Positions 18,065 to 26,475 of a DNA stretch of 64,000 nt are shown here, in pieces. The notes beneath the pieces were generated by a model. That model saw only the letters and a program-made list of their open reading frames with translations, made no database searches and was not told the DNA's origin. The DNA is from Paenibacillus sp. 1_12 (GTDB lineage: Bacteria; Bacillota; Bacilli; Paenibacillales; NBRC-103111): assembly GCF_900114475.1 (NCBI RefSeq), contig NZ_FOTE01000020.1, positions 27,426-91,425 on the forward strand, read 5' to 3'. Each line of letters starts with the position of its first letter. Position 1 is the first letter of the stretch. Both the position numbers and the translations under genes were made by a program.

Positions 18065-19948
18065 ATGACATCTTCAAACCTACATATGGATCTGGGAGAT
18101 ACTAACCATACCTTTTACCGATTTGAAGGCTTGCTGTTAGCTATCGAGTTTTTTACTCAGCGTTTTCATTTGAATCAGCTTATCGAATTTTCATTTGAAT
18201 TTGTCAATGAAATTTTGACGTTGAATGCCTCTGCCCTATTTATTAGGGATGGAGAGCGGTTCATTATGAGGCAAAAAAGGCTGTATGCAGATAGGGAATA
18301 CTTTATTCCTTATACGGGTAAGCTGCGGAGATTGGTTACTTTTCACGGACGAACTGTGAGTAACGACTTTACTGCATTTTTTGAGCAGCGGGAGGTTGAC
18401 CATTTCCAGATGAAATGGGCTATGCCGTTGATGATTGATGATGAGCTGCACGGCTTTATTGTATCCAATGGCAAAATTATGGGCCAGTTTACCGATGAGG
18501 ATATCGTCATGTCAGATACTTTAATGCGGTTGATTAACAATTCAATGGAAAATAGCAAGCATTTTGCTGATTTGCAGCAATCCAACCACAAGCTTGATCA
18601 GAAGATTTTCAACCTGTTTGCGATTCATCACAGCACCAAAGCTTTGCTCTCCGAAGTAACACTGCACCGCCTCCACGAGATTGCTACAGATGTATTCAGT
18701 GAGGTGTCCTCAAGTCAAATTACATCCTTTGGCGTCATCGATCCCATCACGGGCAGACTGCGTATTACAGGATATCGGAATGTGTCCTCCTACAAAAGCT
18801 TTCATGGTGATTTCGAGCTACACACTCATACATACACTGGACCGATTGTCCTTCATACGGAGCGTGATCAGGAGCGTATTCAAGCATTATTCGTGAGAGG
18901 CGAGCAGCTTCGGGATCTGGAGGCCGAGTATATTATTCTGATTGTGAAGGATCACATTATCGGTATGGTAACGCTCAGCCGACCAGTCAATGATCGTGTA
19001 TACGACGAGTCTACGTTTGAGCTAATTGAATCGTTGGCAACCTCTACGTTTATTGCGATATCCAATGCAATGCTGTTTCAAGAGGTTCATAGACAGAGGG
19101 AAAGCGCGGAAAATAAGCTGAAGCTGTTAACGACACTGAACAGGCTGGTTCGTAATTTGAATGAATGTACAACGAGTGAGGAGCTATGCTATTTTACACT
19201 CAAGACGCTGCAGGTGTCCTTTGGTGTGCGCAAAGCTTTGATTTGCATTCGTACAGGTGATGATTATGTGGTTGCGGATACCATTGGCTGGGAGTCCTCG
19301 ATAGATGAGATCGTATTGACGCTACCGCTTCCTGAATGGTTTGAACCCTGTATGGACGGGGAAACTTTGTCCGACTATATGGCAAATGGAGCAACGCGAT
19401 TTTTTTCGGAGGAAGTGCTACAATGGATGGGAGCAGGGAACTGCGCAGTAATAGCACCGCTAACCGTCAGCAATCGAATGGTCCTGGCGGAAGATCCGCA
19501 TCCTAAGGGTTTTTTAATTGTGCTGGAGACGGCTTCCTCACTTACGGAAGAAGAGGTTTTGCTGATCGATACGGTTGCCAAAAGCATCGCCCCTGTCTTA
19601 CACCAAATGTCCATCACCCAATCCGTTCGTAAGCTATACAAGCAGGATCAACGTCAAGCATTCGTTCAGTTCTTGCAGCAGCAAATTCAAAGCTGGGAGC
19701 TGTATCGGATGGAATTTTTCCTTCACTATCAGCCATATAGGCTTTCCCCATTTGCGGCATCTTGTCATGCTGATCCAGTGGCAGATGGACGGGATTCGAT
19801 CGATCAGGGGGATGTCGAGCAGACGATGTTCAGCTTTGACGGACACCGCTTTATGATTAGCAATGAGCCTGTGGAGGATGCAGACTGGCTGCTAATCCCT
19901 GATCAATATGATTTACAGGCTGTGCTTTCATTTAATTACCCCCATTGA
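18065..19948 (+). CDS. Multi-GAF domain protein, no output domain recognised
   Basis: 627 residues from the ATG at 18065, with AAAGGGG upstream. At least three GAF-like sensory modules are visible (roughly residues 20-170, 190-350 and 365-530), each ending in a segment such as LHGFIVSNGK, IIGMVTLSRP or GFLIVLETAS. No histidine kinase, GGDEF or phosphatase core follows; the last 90 residues are unassigned. A cytosolic ligand- or redox-sensing scaffold is plausible. It follows the FapA-like gene and precedes yheA. Confidence 0.72.
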   Translation: MTSSNLHMDLGDTNHTFYRFEGLLLAIEFFTQRFHLNQLIEFSFEFVNEILTLNASALFIRDGERFIMRQKRLYADREYFIPYTGKLRRLVTFHGRTVSNDFTAFFEQREVDHFQMKWAMPLMIDDELHGFIVSNGKIMGQFTDEDIVMSDTLMRLINNSMENSKHFADLQQSNHKLDQKIFNLFAIHHSTKALLSEVTLHRLHEIATDVFSEVSSSQITSFGVIDPITGRLRITGYRNVSSYKSFHGDFELHTHTYTGPIVLHTERDQERIQALFVRGEQLRDLEAEYIILIVKDHIIGMVTLSRPVNDRVYDESTFELIESLATSTFIAISNAMLFQEVHRQRESAENKLKLLTTLNRLVRNLNECTTSEELCYFTLKTLQVSFGVRKALICIRTGDDYVVADTIGWESSIDEIVLTLPLPEWFEPCMDGETLSDYMANGATRFFSEEVLQWMGAGNCAVIAPLTVSNRMVLAEDPHPKGFLIVLETASSLTEEEVLLIDTVAKSIAPVLHQMSITQSVRKLYKQDQRQAFVQFLQQQIQSWELYRMEFFLHYQPYRLSPFAASCHADPVADGRDSIDQGDVEQTMFSFDGHRFMISNEPVEDADWLLIPDQYDLQAVLSFNYPH

Positions 19949-20004
19949 AACCAGGGGGACAGTCGCGATAGTTCCTAATTCAAGCATAAAGGAGATTTTT
20001 AACG

Positions 20005-20343
20005 ATGAATGTGTATGACAAAGCCCATGAATTGGCACGGGCGCTGCGCGAGAGCAATGAGCTTAAAGAGCTTCAGCTGTTAAATAATCAGATTCAAACA
20101 GATACAGAAAGCAAACGAATGCTGGATGGTTTTCGTCAAAAACAGGCTGAGCTGCAGCAGAAGATGATGTCCGGTGAAATGCCAAATCCGGAGGAAATGC
20201 AGCAGATGGAGAAGCTTTATGAGGTTATTAATATGAACCCATCGTTAAGAGGAATATTTGATGCAGAGCGTCGCCTTAGTGTTGTCATGGAAGATATACA
20301 CCGGATCATCTCCGAGCCTTTGCAGGAAGCCATGAAACCTTGA
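20005..20343 (+). CDS. yheA: YheA/YlbF family protein (UPF0342-like)
   Basis: 112 helical residues (MNVYDKAHELARALRESNELKEL..., MNPSLRGIFDAERRLSVVM...) matching the YheA/YlbF family of small alpha-helical proteins. In Bacillus, YlbF and YmcA regulate RNase Y, while YheA is uncharacterised. Presence near yheC/yheD mirrors the Bacillus yheA-yheD neighbourhood. AAAGGAG lies nine bases before the ATG. A terminator follows. Confidence 0.83.
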   Translation: MNVYDKAHELARALRESNELKELQLLNNQIQTDTESKRMLDGFRQKQAELQQKMMSGEMPNPEEMQQMEKLYEVINMNPSLRGIFDAERRLSVVMEDIHRIISEPLQEAMKP

Positions 20344-20368
20344 ATCGAATAAACTGTGGATTATATAG

Positions 20369-20403
20369 AGATTAGGCAGCTTAACTTGCCTGGTCTTTTT
20401 TTA
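20369..20403 (+). terminator. Terminator after yheA
   Basis: Ten-base-pair stem (AGATTAGGCA with TGCCTGGTCT, two G-U pairs) followed by seven T. Confidence 0.8.
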
Positions 20404-20479
20404 TTTCGCAAATGTTTTATATTGCAAAAATGTGCTTTGAGTTCTTCATGGAAATTAGATGTAAAAATGACAAAAAGAC

Positions 20480-20509
20480 TGGACAAGCTCAATTTCATCT
20501 TATTTTAAT
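20480..20509 (+). promoter_or_regulatory. Possible sigma-A promoter of the LtaS-type gene
   Basis: TGGACA (20480-20485) and TTTAAT (20504-20509) are separated by 18 bases, about 80 bases before the chosen start. The match to consensus is moderate. Confidence 0.35.
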
Positions 20510-20589
20510 ATTCAAGGTTTACAATGTCTATACAAATAAGAAATTCTTACAAAGGAAATAGAATAACAAGGGATAGGAGTGTAGATGCG

Positions 20590-22587
20590 ATGCGTCCCCG
20601 AGCTACTAAAAGACAGAAAAAAACAAAATCCGAGCAAAGTAGGAATTGGAGCATATTTTGGACCTTAGCTACTTGTTTAGTAATACCTTTATTATTGGTA
20701 CTAAGCGTGGAATTTATCCAACGCGGGAACTTCAATGAAACGTGGATTTGGTTCGTTCAGAATCCCAAATTGGTAGCGATGAACGCTATATTAGACTTAC
20801 TTGTTTTATTAATTATTTATGTATTGGCTGGAAATTTATTGATCTCAGTCTCACTGACTCTGCTATTGCTCTGTACGATGTCATTTGTTAGCTTTTTCAA
20901 ATTGAAATTGATTGGCGAACCCTTTTTTCCGTGGGATATTTTCCTTAATAAAGAAAGCATGAACATTTTACCGCTGGTAGCGAACAAATCGGCTTTGCTG
21001 CGCATAGGAACTATGCTGGGCGTGGTTCTGGTCTTATTTGCGCTGTCATTCAAGCTGCCAAAGCTGCGTATGCGGATAGGAGGGACACGTATTGTCCTTG
21101 GCGTGCTGACCGTAGCTGCATTGTATTCTTTTGGCGTGAACGCCCCTTGGGCTAGCCGGATCATGGACCGGATGGGGGCCAACGAGATTGTATGGAACCA
21201 ATCGGAGAACTACGGGAATAACGGGCTGGCGCTTGCTTTTACGATGAATGTGAAAAACGCCATTGTCCCCAAACCAGCGGGTTATGACGATCCGTCCATG
21301 GCGATTTTAGCTCAATCCTTGATGGATCAAAATGGTGGCGTACAAACAGCGTCAGCCAAAATGAATAAAGTCAATGGGGTAAAACCGAATGTGATTTTTG
21401 TTATGAACGAAGCGTTCTGGGACCCAACGCTGCTTCCGGGCGTTGAATTCAGTCAAGACCCGCTGCCTACTGTTCACCGCCTGCAGCAGGAATCGACTTC
21501 GGGATATCTGCTTTCACCCCAATTTGGAGGTGGAACGAGCAACGTCGAATATGAGGTATTAACCGGGCAATCGATGAGTTTTCTCCCAGCAGGCTCCGTC
21601 CCATATCAGCAATATATATCCAAACCGTTACCAAGCCTTGCTGGATATTTTGAGGATCAAGGCTACAAAAGCAAGGCGATCCATTCCTACGAAGGTTGGT
21701 TTTGGAACCGCGAGAACGTCTATAAGCAAATGGGCTTTGAAAGCTTCATGAGTAAAGATCAGTTCCATAATCCACAATACAAAGGTGATTTCATCTCTGA
21801 TGAAGAGGTATCCAACAGCATCATTGAACAGGTCGACAGCACCGACCAACCGATGTTTATCTACGCGGTGACGATGCAAAATCACGGTCCTTACGATGAT
21901 AACCGCTATGGTACTAATGCGATTCAAGCCGAAGGCAATTTGACGCCGGATGCGAAGAATACACTGGAAACCTATACGCAGGGAGCATATGATGCGGATG
22001 CAAGCCTACAGAAGATGATCGATCATTTTACCGAAACAGGTGAACCTACGGTAATCGTATTTTACGGTGATCATCTACCTATGCTGGGCTATGACTACGA
22101 TGTATATACGCAGACCGGTTTTATTCCAAGCAGCAAGTCGGAACAATGGTCACTGGAAGATCTGAAAAGGATGCACAGTGTGCCGTTCGTAACATGGTCT
22201 AATATAGATTTGCCAATGGAACAAGTTCCTACTCTGAGTAATTCTTTTCTGGGTGCTTATATGTTGAATCACATGGGTATGGAGCTTCCTGCGACGCTTG
22301 CCTATAACGAAGAGCTATCTCGTAAGATGCCAGGTATGTTGCGAAATCTGGTAGTGGACGCAGATCAGAACTTGTACAGTTCTGTACCCGATATTTTTAA
22401 AGATGATGTAAACAAATATCAACTTTTGCAGTATGACACCTTGTTCGGGAAACAGTATTTGGCGAAGAGTATAGATTCGCGTTACCTTCAGCCAACTGTA
22501 ATGCCAAATTATAATCAGGAATTTGCTGATCCGGCTCCTGAGGACGTAGATAATAGTTTGAGTGCTAGCGGGGACGAAAGTCCATAG
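20590..22587 (+). CDS. ltaS: LtaS-type lipoteichoic acid synthase/sulfatase family protein
   Basis: 665 residues from the ATG at 20590, ten bases after AGGAG; the frame opens earlier at 20524 without a ribosome site. About five N-terminal membrane helices (residues 20-200) precede an extracellular sulfatase-like domain. Catalytic features: VIFVMNEAFWD (metal-binding Glu274), GGGTSNVEYEVLTG (nucleophile Thr316) and VIVFYGDHLPML (Asp/His). The enzyme would polymerise or transfer glycerol phosphate from phosphatidylglycerol. Which paralogue role (synthase or primase) applies cannot be told. A strong terminator follows. Confidence 0.9.
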   Translation: MRPRATKRQKKTKSEQSRNWSIFWTLATCLVIPLLLVLSVEFIQRGNFNETWIWFVQNPKLVAMNAILDLLVLLIIYVLAGNLLISVSLTLLLLCTMSFVSFFKLKLIGEPFFPWDIFLNKESMNILPLVANKSALLRIGTMLGVVLVLFALSFKLPKLRMRIGGTRIVLGVLTVAALYSFGVNAPWASRIMDRMGANEIVWNQSENYGNNGLALAFTMNVKNAIVPKPAGYDDPSMAILAQSLMDQNGGVQTASAKMNKVNGVKPNVIFVMNEAFWDPTLLPGVEFSQDPLPTVHRLQQESTSGYLLSPQFGGGTSNVEYEVLTGQSMSFLPAGSVPYQQYISKPLPSLAGYFEDQGYKSKAIHSYEGWFWNRENVYKQMGFESFMSKDQFHNPQYKGDFISDEEVSNSIIEQVDSTDQPMFIYAVTMQNHGPYDDNRYGTNAIQAEGNLTPDAKNTLETYTQGAYDADASLQKMIDHFTETGEPTVIVFYGDHLPMLGYDYDVYTQTGFIPSSKSEQWSLEDLKRMHSVPFVTWSNIDLPMEQVPTLSNSFLGAYMLNHMGMELPATLAYNEELSRKMPGMLRNLVVDADQNLYSSVPDIFKDDVNKYQLLQYDTLFGKQYLAKSIDSRYLQPTVMPNYNQEFADPAPEDVDNSLSASGDESP

Positions 22588-22613
22588 CGCTTAGGTGCCA
22601 TTCACATAAGTCT

Positions 22614-22647
22614 AAAAAAACGTGAGCGACGGCCGCTCACGTTTTTT
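22614..22647. terminator. Terminator after the LtaS-type gene
   Basis: AAAAAACGTGAGCG and CGCTCACGTTTTTT form a perfect 14-base-pair stem with a five-base loop; it is A/T-flanked on both sides and may work in both directions. Confidence 0.9.
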
Positions 22648-22821
22648 AATGTCTACTAGTTTACTAAATCCTATGCGATTAGTGTGATATAAACATTAAA
22701 TAATATCATAGGATTTCTGATAAATCAAGAAAACTATTGATTTCTGCTGCTGGATATAGTATCTTACAGAAGTGCCTAATAATTGGTAACTATTATTCAT
22801 AGATGGAGGGAGGCAGCTAAC

Positions 22822-23037
22822 ATGGAAAAAATGTGTATGGATATGATGATGGGTATGTGCATGGAAGACATGATGTGCAAAATGAAATCCATGAAAATGA
22901 TGATGGACAAGATGACTGAGATGAACATGATGCAGGATATGGATATGAGTATGATGATGTCCAAAATGCAAGAGTGTGATGAAATGATGACTATGATGAT
23001 GAACATGATGCGTGAAATGAAACAAACTTCGATGTAA
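22822..23037 (+). CDS. Methionine-rich small protein (34 Met of 71 residues), unknown
   Basis: 71 residues, of which 34 are methionine (48%) and four are cysteine (5, 13, 19, 52). The remainder is mostly Asp, Glu, Lys, Gln and Ser/Thr, and there is no aromatic residue. A clear GGAGGGAGG precedes the ATG and a dyad follows the stop, so it looks like a real gene. No signal peptide or membrane helix. Clusters such as MDMMMGMCM resemble thioether/thiolate copper-binding sequences, so copper or silver binding, or a methionine store or oxidant sink (perhaps in spores), is possible; that is inference. Because CAT complements ATG, the opposite strand reads as a histidine-rich frame without a ribosome site. 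I do not recognise the family. Confidence 0.72.
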   Translation: MEKMCMDMMMGMCMEDMMCKMKSMKMMMDKMTEMNMMQDMDMSMMMSKMQECDEMMTMMMNMMREMKQTSM

Positions 23038-23047
23038 ATCATGGAAG

Positions 23048-23071
23048 CATATTCATCAGCCAATGAATATG
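23048..23071. terminator. Stem-loop after the methionine-rich gene
   Basis: CATATTCAT and ATGAATATG form a perfect nine-base-pair stem with a six-base loop, starting ten bases after the stop. There is no clear T run, so it may be an mRNA-stabilising hairpin and not a terminator. Confidence 0.45.
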
Positions 23072-23208
23072 TTAGATTTAGAGCAGAGCAGGTAACTGCA
23101 TGCTATTGAGTTCCGCCGGCTTTGCAGATCACTGCTAGCCCTTCGTTCCATCCCACTGGCAGAGCGGTCGTCTGCATGCCACTATATTTTACTCGCTTAT
23201 CAATCCGA

Positions 23209-23550
23209 TTAACTTCTTCTGATTTTTCTTGAAAGTTCGATCCGCTGAGTTTTTAACTCCCACACTTGTTGTCTTAAATCCTCTACTTGCTTAACATCCT
23301 GACTTTTGCGTAACTCTTCATATATTTGCAGCATATTTCGGTTCACCGTGTCGAACATTTTCCAAAGATCCTGTTTGAGCTTTTCCTGCATCTCAAGTAC
23401 ATGGTTTTGGATGATAGACTCTTTATTGCTTAATGCTTCTGTTATTTGCTGCTGCCATTCTGTATCACCAATATATTTGGCGTAATTGTAGAGATCCAGA
23501 TAATCATCTACCCACGCTTGGGTTAATTTTGTTGTTAGTGGGGTCGTCAT
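23209..23550 (-). CDS. Conserved-looking coiled-coil protein, unknown function
   Basis: 113 residues from the ATG at 23550, which has GGAG eleven bases upstream; the GTG and TTG further up sit on the ribosome site. The protein is almost entirely helical and charged, with a heptad-like C-terminal half (MFDTVNRNMLQIYEELRKSQDVKQVEDL...) suggesting a coiled coil. No signal peptide, membrane helix or catalytic motif. It lies alone between the methionine-rich gene and a secreted protein gene on the other strand. I do not recognise the family. Confidence 0.65.
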   Translation of the reverse strand: MTTPLTTKLTQAWVDDYLDLYNYAKYIGDTEWQQQITEALSNKESIIQNHVLEMQEKLKQDLWKMFDTVNRNMLQIYEELRKSQDVKQVEDLRQQVWELKTQRIELSRKIRRS

Positions 23551-23717
23551 GAGGATCAACACTCCATTCGGAATCTTTAATGTTCTTATACCGAGTATTA
23601 TACTAGGAATTATAAGAATTGCAAGTGTTGTTTTTCTGCTTTCGAACTGAAAACTTATTTGGCTGCATGGCGTCTATTGGTTACAAACATTTCCATTTTA
23701 ATTAGGAGGTATTGGGT

Positions 23718-24350
23718 TTGAAAACATTTCTTTTTGGTTTGGCGTGTGGGATCCTTGTAACTGCTTCGACTGCTGCTTACGCTTCGGACACGATCCAGGC
23801 TTACTTGTTCCCCGTCGGTTTTGAAGTGAATGGACAGGATAAGAAATTAGACAACGAATACACGGTGTTGAATTACAACGGGCATGCTTATGTGCCTATT
23901 CGTTTTGTTGCAGAAAATCTTGGAATGGGTGTCAGGTACATAAACAGTATAGAAATAGGCAAAGTCATTTCAATAATGAATAAACCCATAGATGAAGATC
24001 CTATCATGAAAAAAGTGTGGGAAATCCAATATCGCTTAAACTTAGGAAATGATCAACAATATGTGCGAAAACTTCTGGGCCAAGCGGCGGTTGAGAAAAC
24101 CAATGACCATAATCAACAAGCTGCTTGGCGGTATGATATTTACCCGTCACCCAGATATCAGTATAAAGGGCTAACGATAGATATAACCGGGTTGGAGCAG
24201 GGTAAAATAGGTGCCCAGCTTATAGTCAATTGGACTGATGATAGTAAGGTAGATGCAATCGAACTATGGTACAATCACATCAAATCAGGAAAAATAGTCA
24301 CGCATTATGTATACCCTGATGGTACAACCGGAGGGGCTACTTTTGAATGA
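23718..24350 (+). CDS. Secreted protein with copper amine oxidase N-terminal-like (stalk) domain
   Basis: 210 residues from the TTG at 23718, seven bases after AGGAGGT. A signal peptide is evident (MKTFLFGLACGILVTASTAAYASD, cleavage near residue 24). Then comes a domain of about 60 residues with VNGQDKKLDNEYTVLNYNGHAYVPIRFVAENLG, the pattern of the copper amine oxidase N-terminal-like domain that is very common in secreted Paenibacillus proteins. No copper oxidase catalytic domain is present; the remaining 120 residues are unassigned. A wall- or surface-associated role is probable. Confidence 0.75.
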   Translation: MKTFLFGLACGILVTASTAAYASDTIQAYLFPVGFEVNGQDKKLDNEYTVLNYNGHAYVPIRFVAENLGMGVRYINSIEIGKVISIMNKPIDEDPIMKKVWEIQYRLNLGNDQQYVRKLLGQAAVEKTNDHNQQAAWRYDIYPSPRYQYKGLTIDITGLEQGKIGAQLIVNWTDDSKVDAIELWYNHIKSGKIVTHYVYPDGTTGGATFE

Positions 24351-24385
24351 GCACTCTAGAAGAAAAGAAAGGCCATTTCACATCA

Positions 24386-24429
24386 AATAACGCCACGTTC
24401 TGCTCTAGAAGAGCAAGCGTGGCGTTATT
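24386..24429. terminator. Convergent hairpin between stalk-domain gene and MFS gene
   Basis: AATAACGCCACG and CGTGGCGTTATT form a perfect 12-base-pair stem with a second small hairpin (TGCTCT/AGAGCA) inside. It lies between convergent genes; flanking T runs are short. Confidence 0.72.
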
Positions 24430-24457
24430 GGTCTATTGCTATAGTGAGAAGGCTCGG

Positions 24458-25660
24458 TTATCTGAAATTGTCTGCGGTTGAAGGGGTCGCTGTGGCTTGA
24501 ATGGGCTTCAATCTCGTCATAACTACAATAAGCAGTACCATCAAAGCCGATAGTCCAACCAGAAAATAGAGAGTGAAGGCGATGGAGGTTTGCTCCATAA
24601 ACCTTCCTGTTAGCCAGGACATGCATGCACCGCCAAGCCCGCTTGCGGCAATCAGCTTACTTGTAGTTTGCTCGGTGCGACCAGGAAACAGACTGTTGGA
24701 GAAGATGAGCGCAATCGCGAACAAACCGGACATTAAGAGACCCATTAATGTAATTATCGCGAAGGCAGCCCAGGCTGTTTTGACAAACAAGAAACAAGCC
24801 AGCACGATAAAGGTGCCGATAGTGCTCCATAGTAAATAACGCGTATAGCCGAATTTCTCAGCCAACAGCCCGCACACGAGTCTCCCTACAATCATGGCTC
24901 CCCAATAAAAGCTGACACTGAGAGCTGCGAAAGCGGCATCGATATGCATCGTTTCCAGTAAAATCGAGGGCAGGAAATTAACAAGACTCATCTCCAGTCC
25001 TACATATACGAAGAATAAGAGAATACAAGTGGAAACCATAGCAAAAGGTATAAATCCACGGTGATCCGGAATGGATACAGTACGGTTTTCAGCACTCTTT
25101 TTGTGAGCCAAAAGATGTCCATGTTTGGAGGTAAAACGCGACCAGGCCCACGCCAGAAGCAGCGCGAATAAGCAGGTTGCGTAGAAGCTCATTTTCCAAT
25201 AGCCTGATGCAATGAGGATACTGATCAGAATCGGCATGGATAATGCCCCAACCCCGTAAAATACCTCCAAACGGCTCATAGCTACCGCAGTCCGATCCTT
25301 TATCGAGTCAATGATCATTGCACCAATGGTGGATTCAATAATACCCGAGCCGAACCCGACCATAGGAATAAAGCACAAAACAACCGTCCATGGAGGAAGA
25401 ATCGCTATAACCATAAACCCGACAAATATAAACCATAGCGTAAAAGAAAGCATACGAAGCCGTCCGAATTTTCTGGACCACAGAGGCTGAGTCAGCACAC
25501 CTAACAGAAATCCGCAAAACTGTACAAATATAAGATTTCCACCATCCGCATAATTGCGTCCATAGTGGGAAAGCAGTTCAGGTAAAAGTGCGGCAATCAC
25601 GACAGAAGTAATTCCAATAAGTAAATAGAAGCAGCAGCAAACCCAGATTAATCGATTCAT
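24458..25660 (-). CDS. Major facilitator superfamily transporter
   Basis: 400 residues with about twelve hydrophobic segments in two six-helix halves separated by a basic loop (WSRFTSKHGHLLAHKKSAENR). No substrate-defining motif is visible. The gene overlaps the upstream HAD gene by four bases and so is translationally coupled in a three-gene operon (DeoR regulator, HAD phosphatase, MFS). With a DeoR-type regulator and a sugar-phosphatase-like HAD protein, sugar or nucleoside transport is the likeliest role; this is inference from context. Confidence 0.85.
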   Translation of the reverse strand: MNRLIWVCCCFYLLIGITSVVIAALLPELLSHYGRNYADGGNLIFVQFCGFLLGVLTQPLWSRKFGRLRMLSFTLWFIFVGFMVIAILPPWTVVLCFIPMVGFGSGIIESTIGAMIIDSIKDRTAVAMSRLEVFYGVGALSMPILISILIASGYWKMSFYATCLFALLLAWAWSRFTSKHGHLLAHKKSAENRTVSIPDHRGFIPFAMVSTCILLFFVYVGLEMSLVNFLPSILLETMHIDAAFAALSVSFYWGAMIVGRLVCGLLAEKFGYTRYLLWSTIGTFIVLACFLFVKTAWAAFAIITLMGLLMSGLFAIALIFSNSLFPGRTEQTTSKLIAASGLGGACMSWLTGRFMEQTSIAFTLYFLVGLSALMVLLIVVMTRLKPIQATATPSTADNFR

Positions 25661-26475
25661 GTCAGCTTTGCCCTCGTATCCGAATTGTCAGCATTTGTTT
25701 GAAGCGCCCACGAAACAGCCTCCGCTACACTATCTACCACATAGGCTGCCCGAGCTTGAACATCAGGATGACTGGTACTCATTGCAAAGCTATTGGGGAT
25801 TGCACCGAACATCGAGATGTCGTTAAAAGAATCGCCTATACAGATCGCTTCATCCGCGCGTATGCCGGAGTACGACAAAAGCGCCTGCAAGCCTGCACCT
25901 TTGGAAACATGGCGTGGCATAACGTCCATACAGTTCACATCGGAAATATAAGCATCAATCTTGTCACCAAGAGTGGATAACAATTCCTGTTGAAGCGCCA
26001 GCAGCTGCTCCATCTCACCCAGATACGATATCTTGCAGCACAACAGCTCACTGCCCAACGCCTCAATGGCATGGGGCATGACGCGCAGTGGAGCTAACAA
26101 ATTGGCTTCAATAGCCGCGTACCCTTCATTCATAACTGTCGTGACATAATAGTCCGGACCGTTCAGCAACGTGTAAATGGGTGTTCCCTCAGCAGCCTGT
26201 GCGAGTTGTCTGATTAATGAGGTTTCAAAGATGTCTTGGAGGATTAGCTCTTGATCCTTGGTATGCACAAATGCACCATTTTGAGAGACTGAGTGTGCGG
26301 ATATCCCAAGTTTATTGCTGACATGGATAATTTCAGGGTGCATCCGTCCCGATGCAAAGGTCACTGTAATTCCACTAGCTAAGGCATTGTGAATGGCAGT
26401 TTGATCCTCTGGTTTAATATGACGGCTATTATGCAATAGTGTTCCATCTAAATCACTGACTATTAATTTGATCAT
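25657..26475 (-). CDS. Cof-type HAD phosphatase (HAD-IIB)
   Basis: 272 residues. Motifs: VSDLDGTLLHNSRHI (motif I), FASGR (motif II), a C-terminal lysine in HVSKGAGLQALL (motif III) and CIGDSFNDISMF (motif IV), with a C2B-type cap in the middle. This subfamily dephosphorylates sugar phosphates and flavin or pyridoxal phosphates. The ATG overlaps the stop of the regulator gene by four bases and uses AAAGGAG inside that gene. The neighbouring MFS transporter suggests a sugar substrate. Confidence 0.87.
   Translation of the reverse strand: MIKLIVSDLDGTLLHNSRHIKPEDQTAIHNALASGITVTFASGRMHPEIIHVSNKLGISAHSVSQNGAFVHTKDQELILQDIFETSLIRQLAQAAEGTPIYTLLNGPDYYVTTVMNEGYAAIEANLLAPLRVMPHAIEALGSELLCCKISYLGEMEQLLALQQELLSTLGDKIDAYISDVNCMDVMPRHVSKGAGLQALLSYSGIRADEAICIGDSFNDISMFGAIPNSFAMSTSHPDVQARAAYVVDSVAEAVSWALQTNADNSDTRAKLT

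Noticed and set aside
22696..23025. His-rich antisense ORF opposite the methionine-rich gene
   Set aside because: It begins at TTG without a ribosome site and its composition follows automatically from CAT complementing ATG. Kept only as a low-weight finding.
23041..23208. Coding potential in the gap after the methionine-rich gene
   Set aside because: Only a short dyad at 23048-23071 stands out; no frame with a ribosome site was found.
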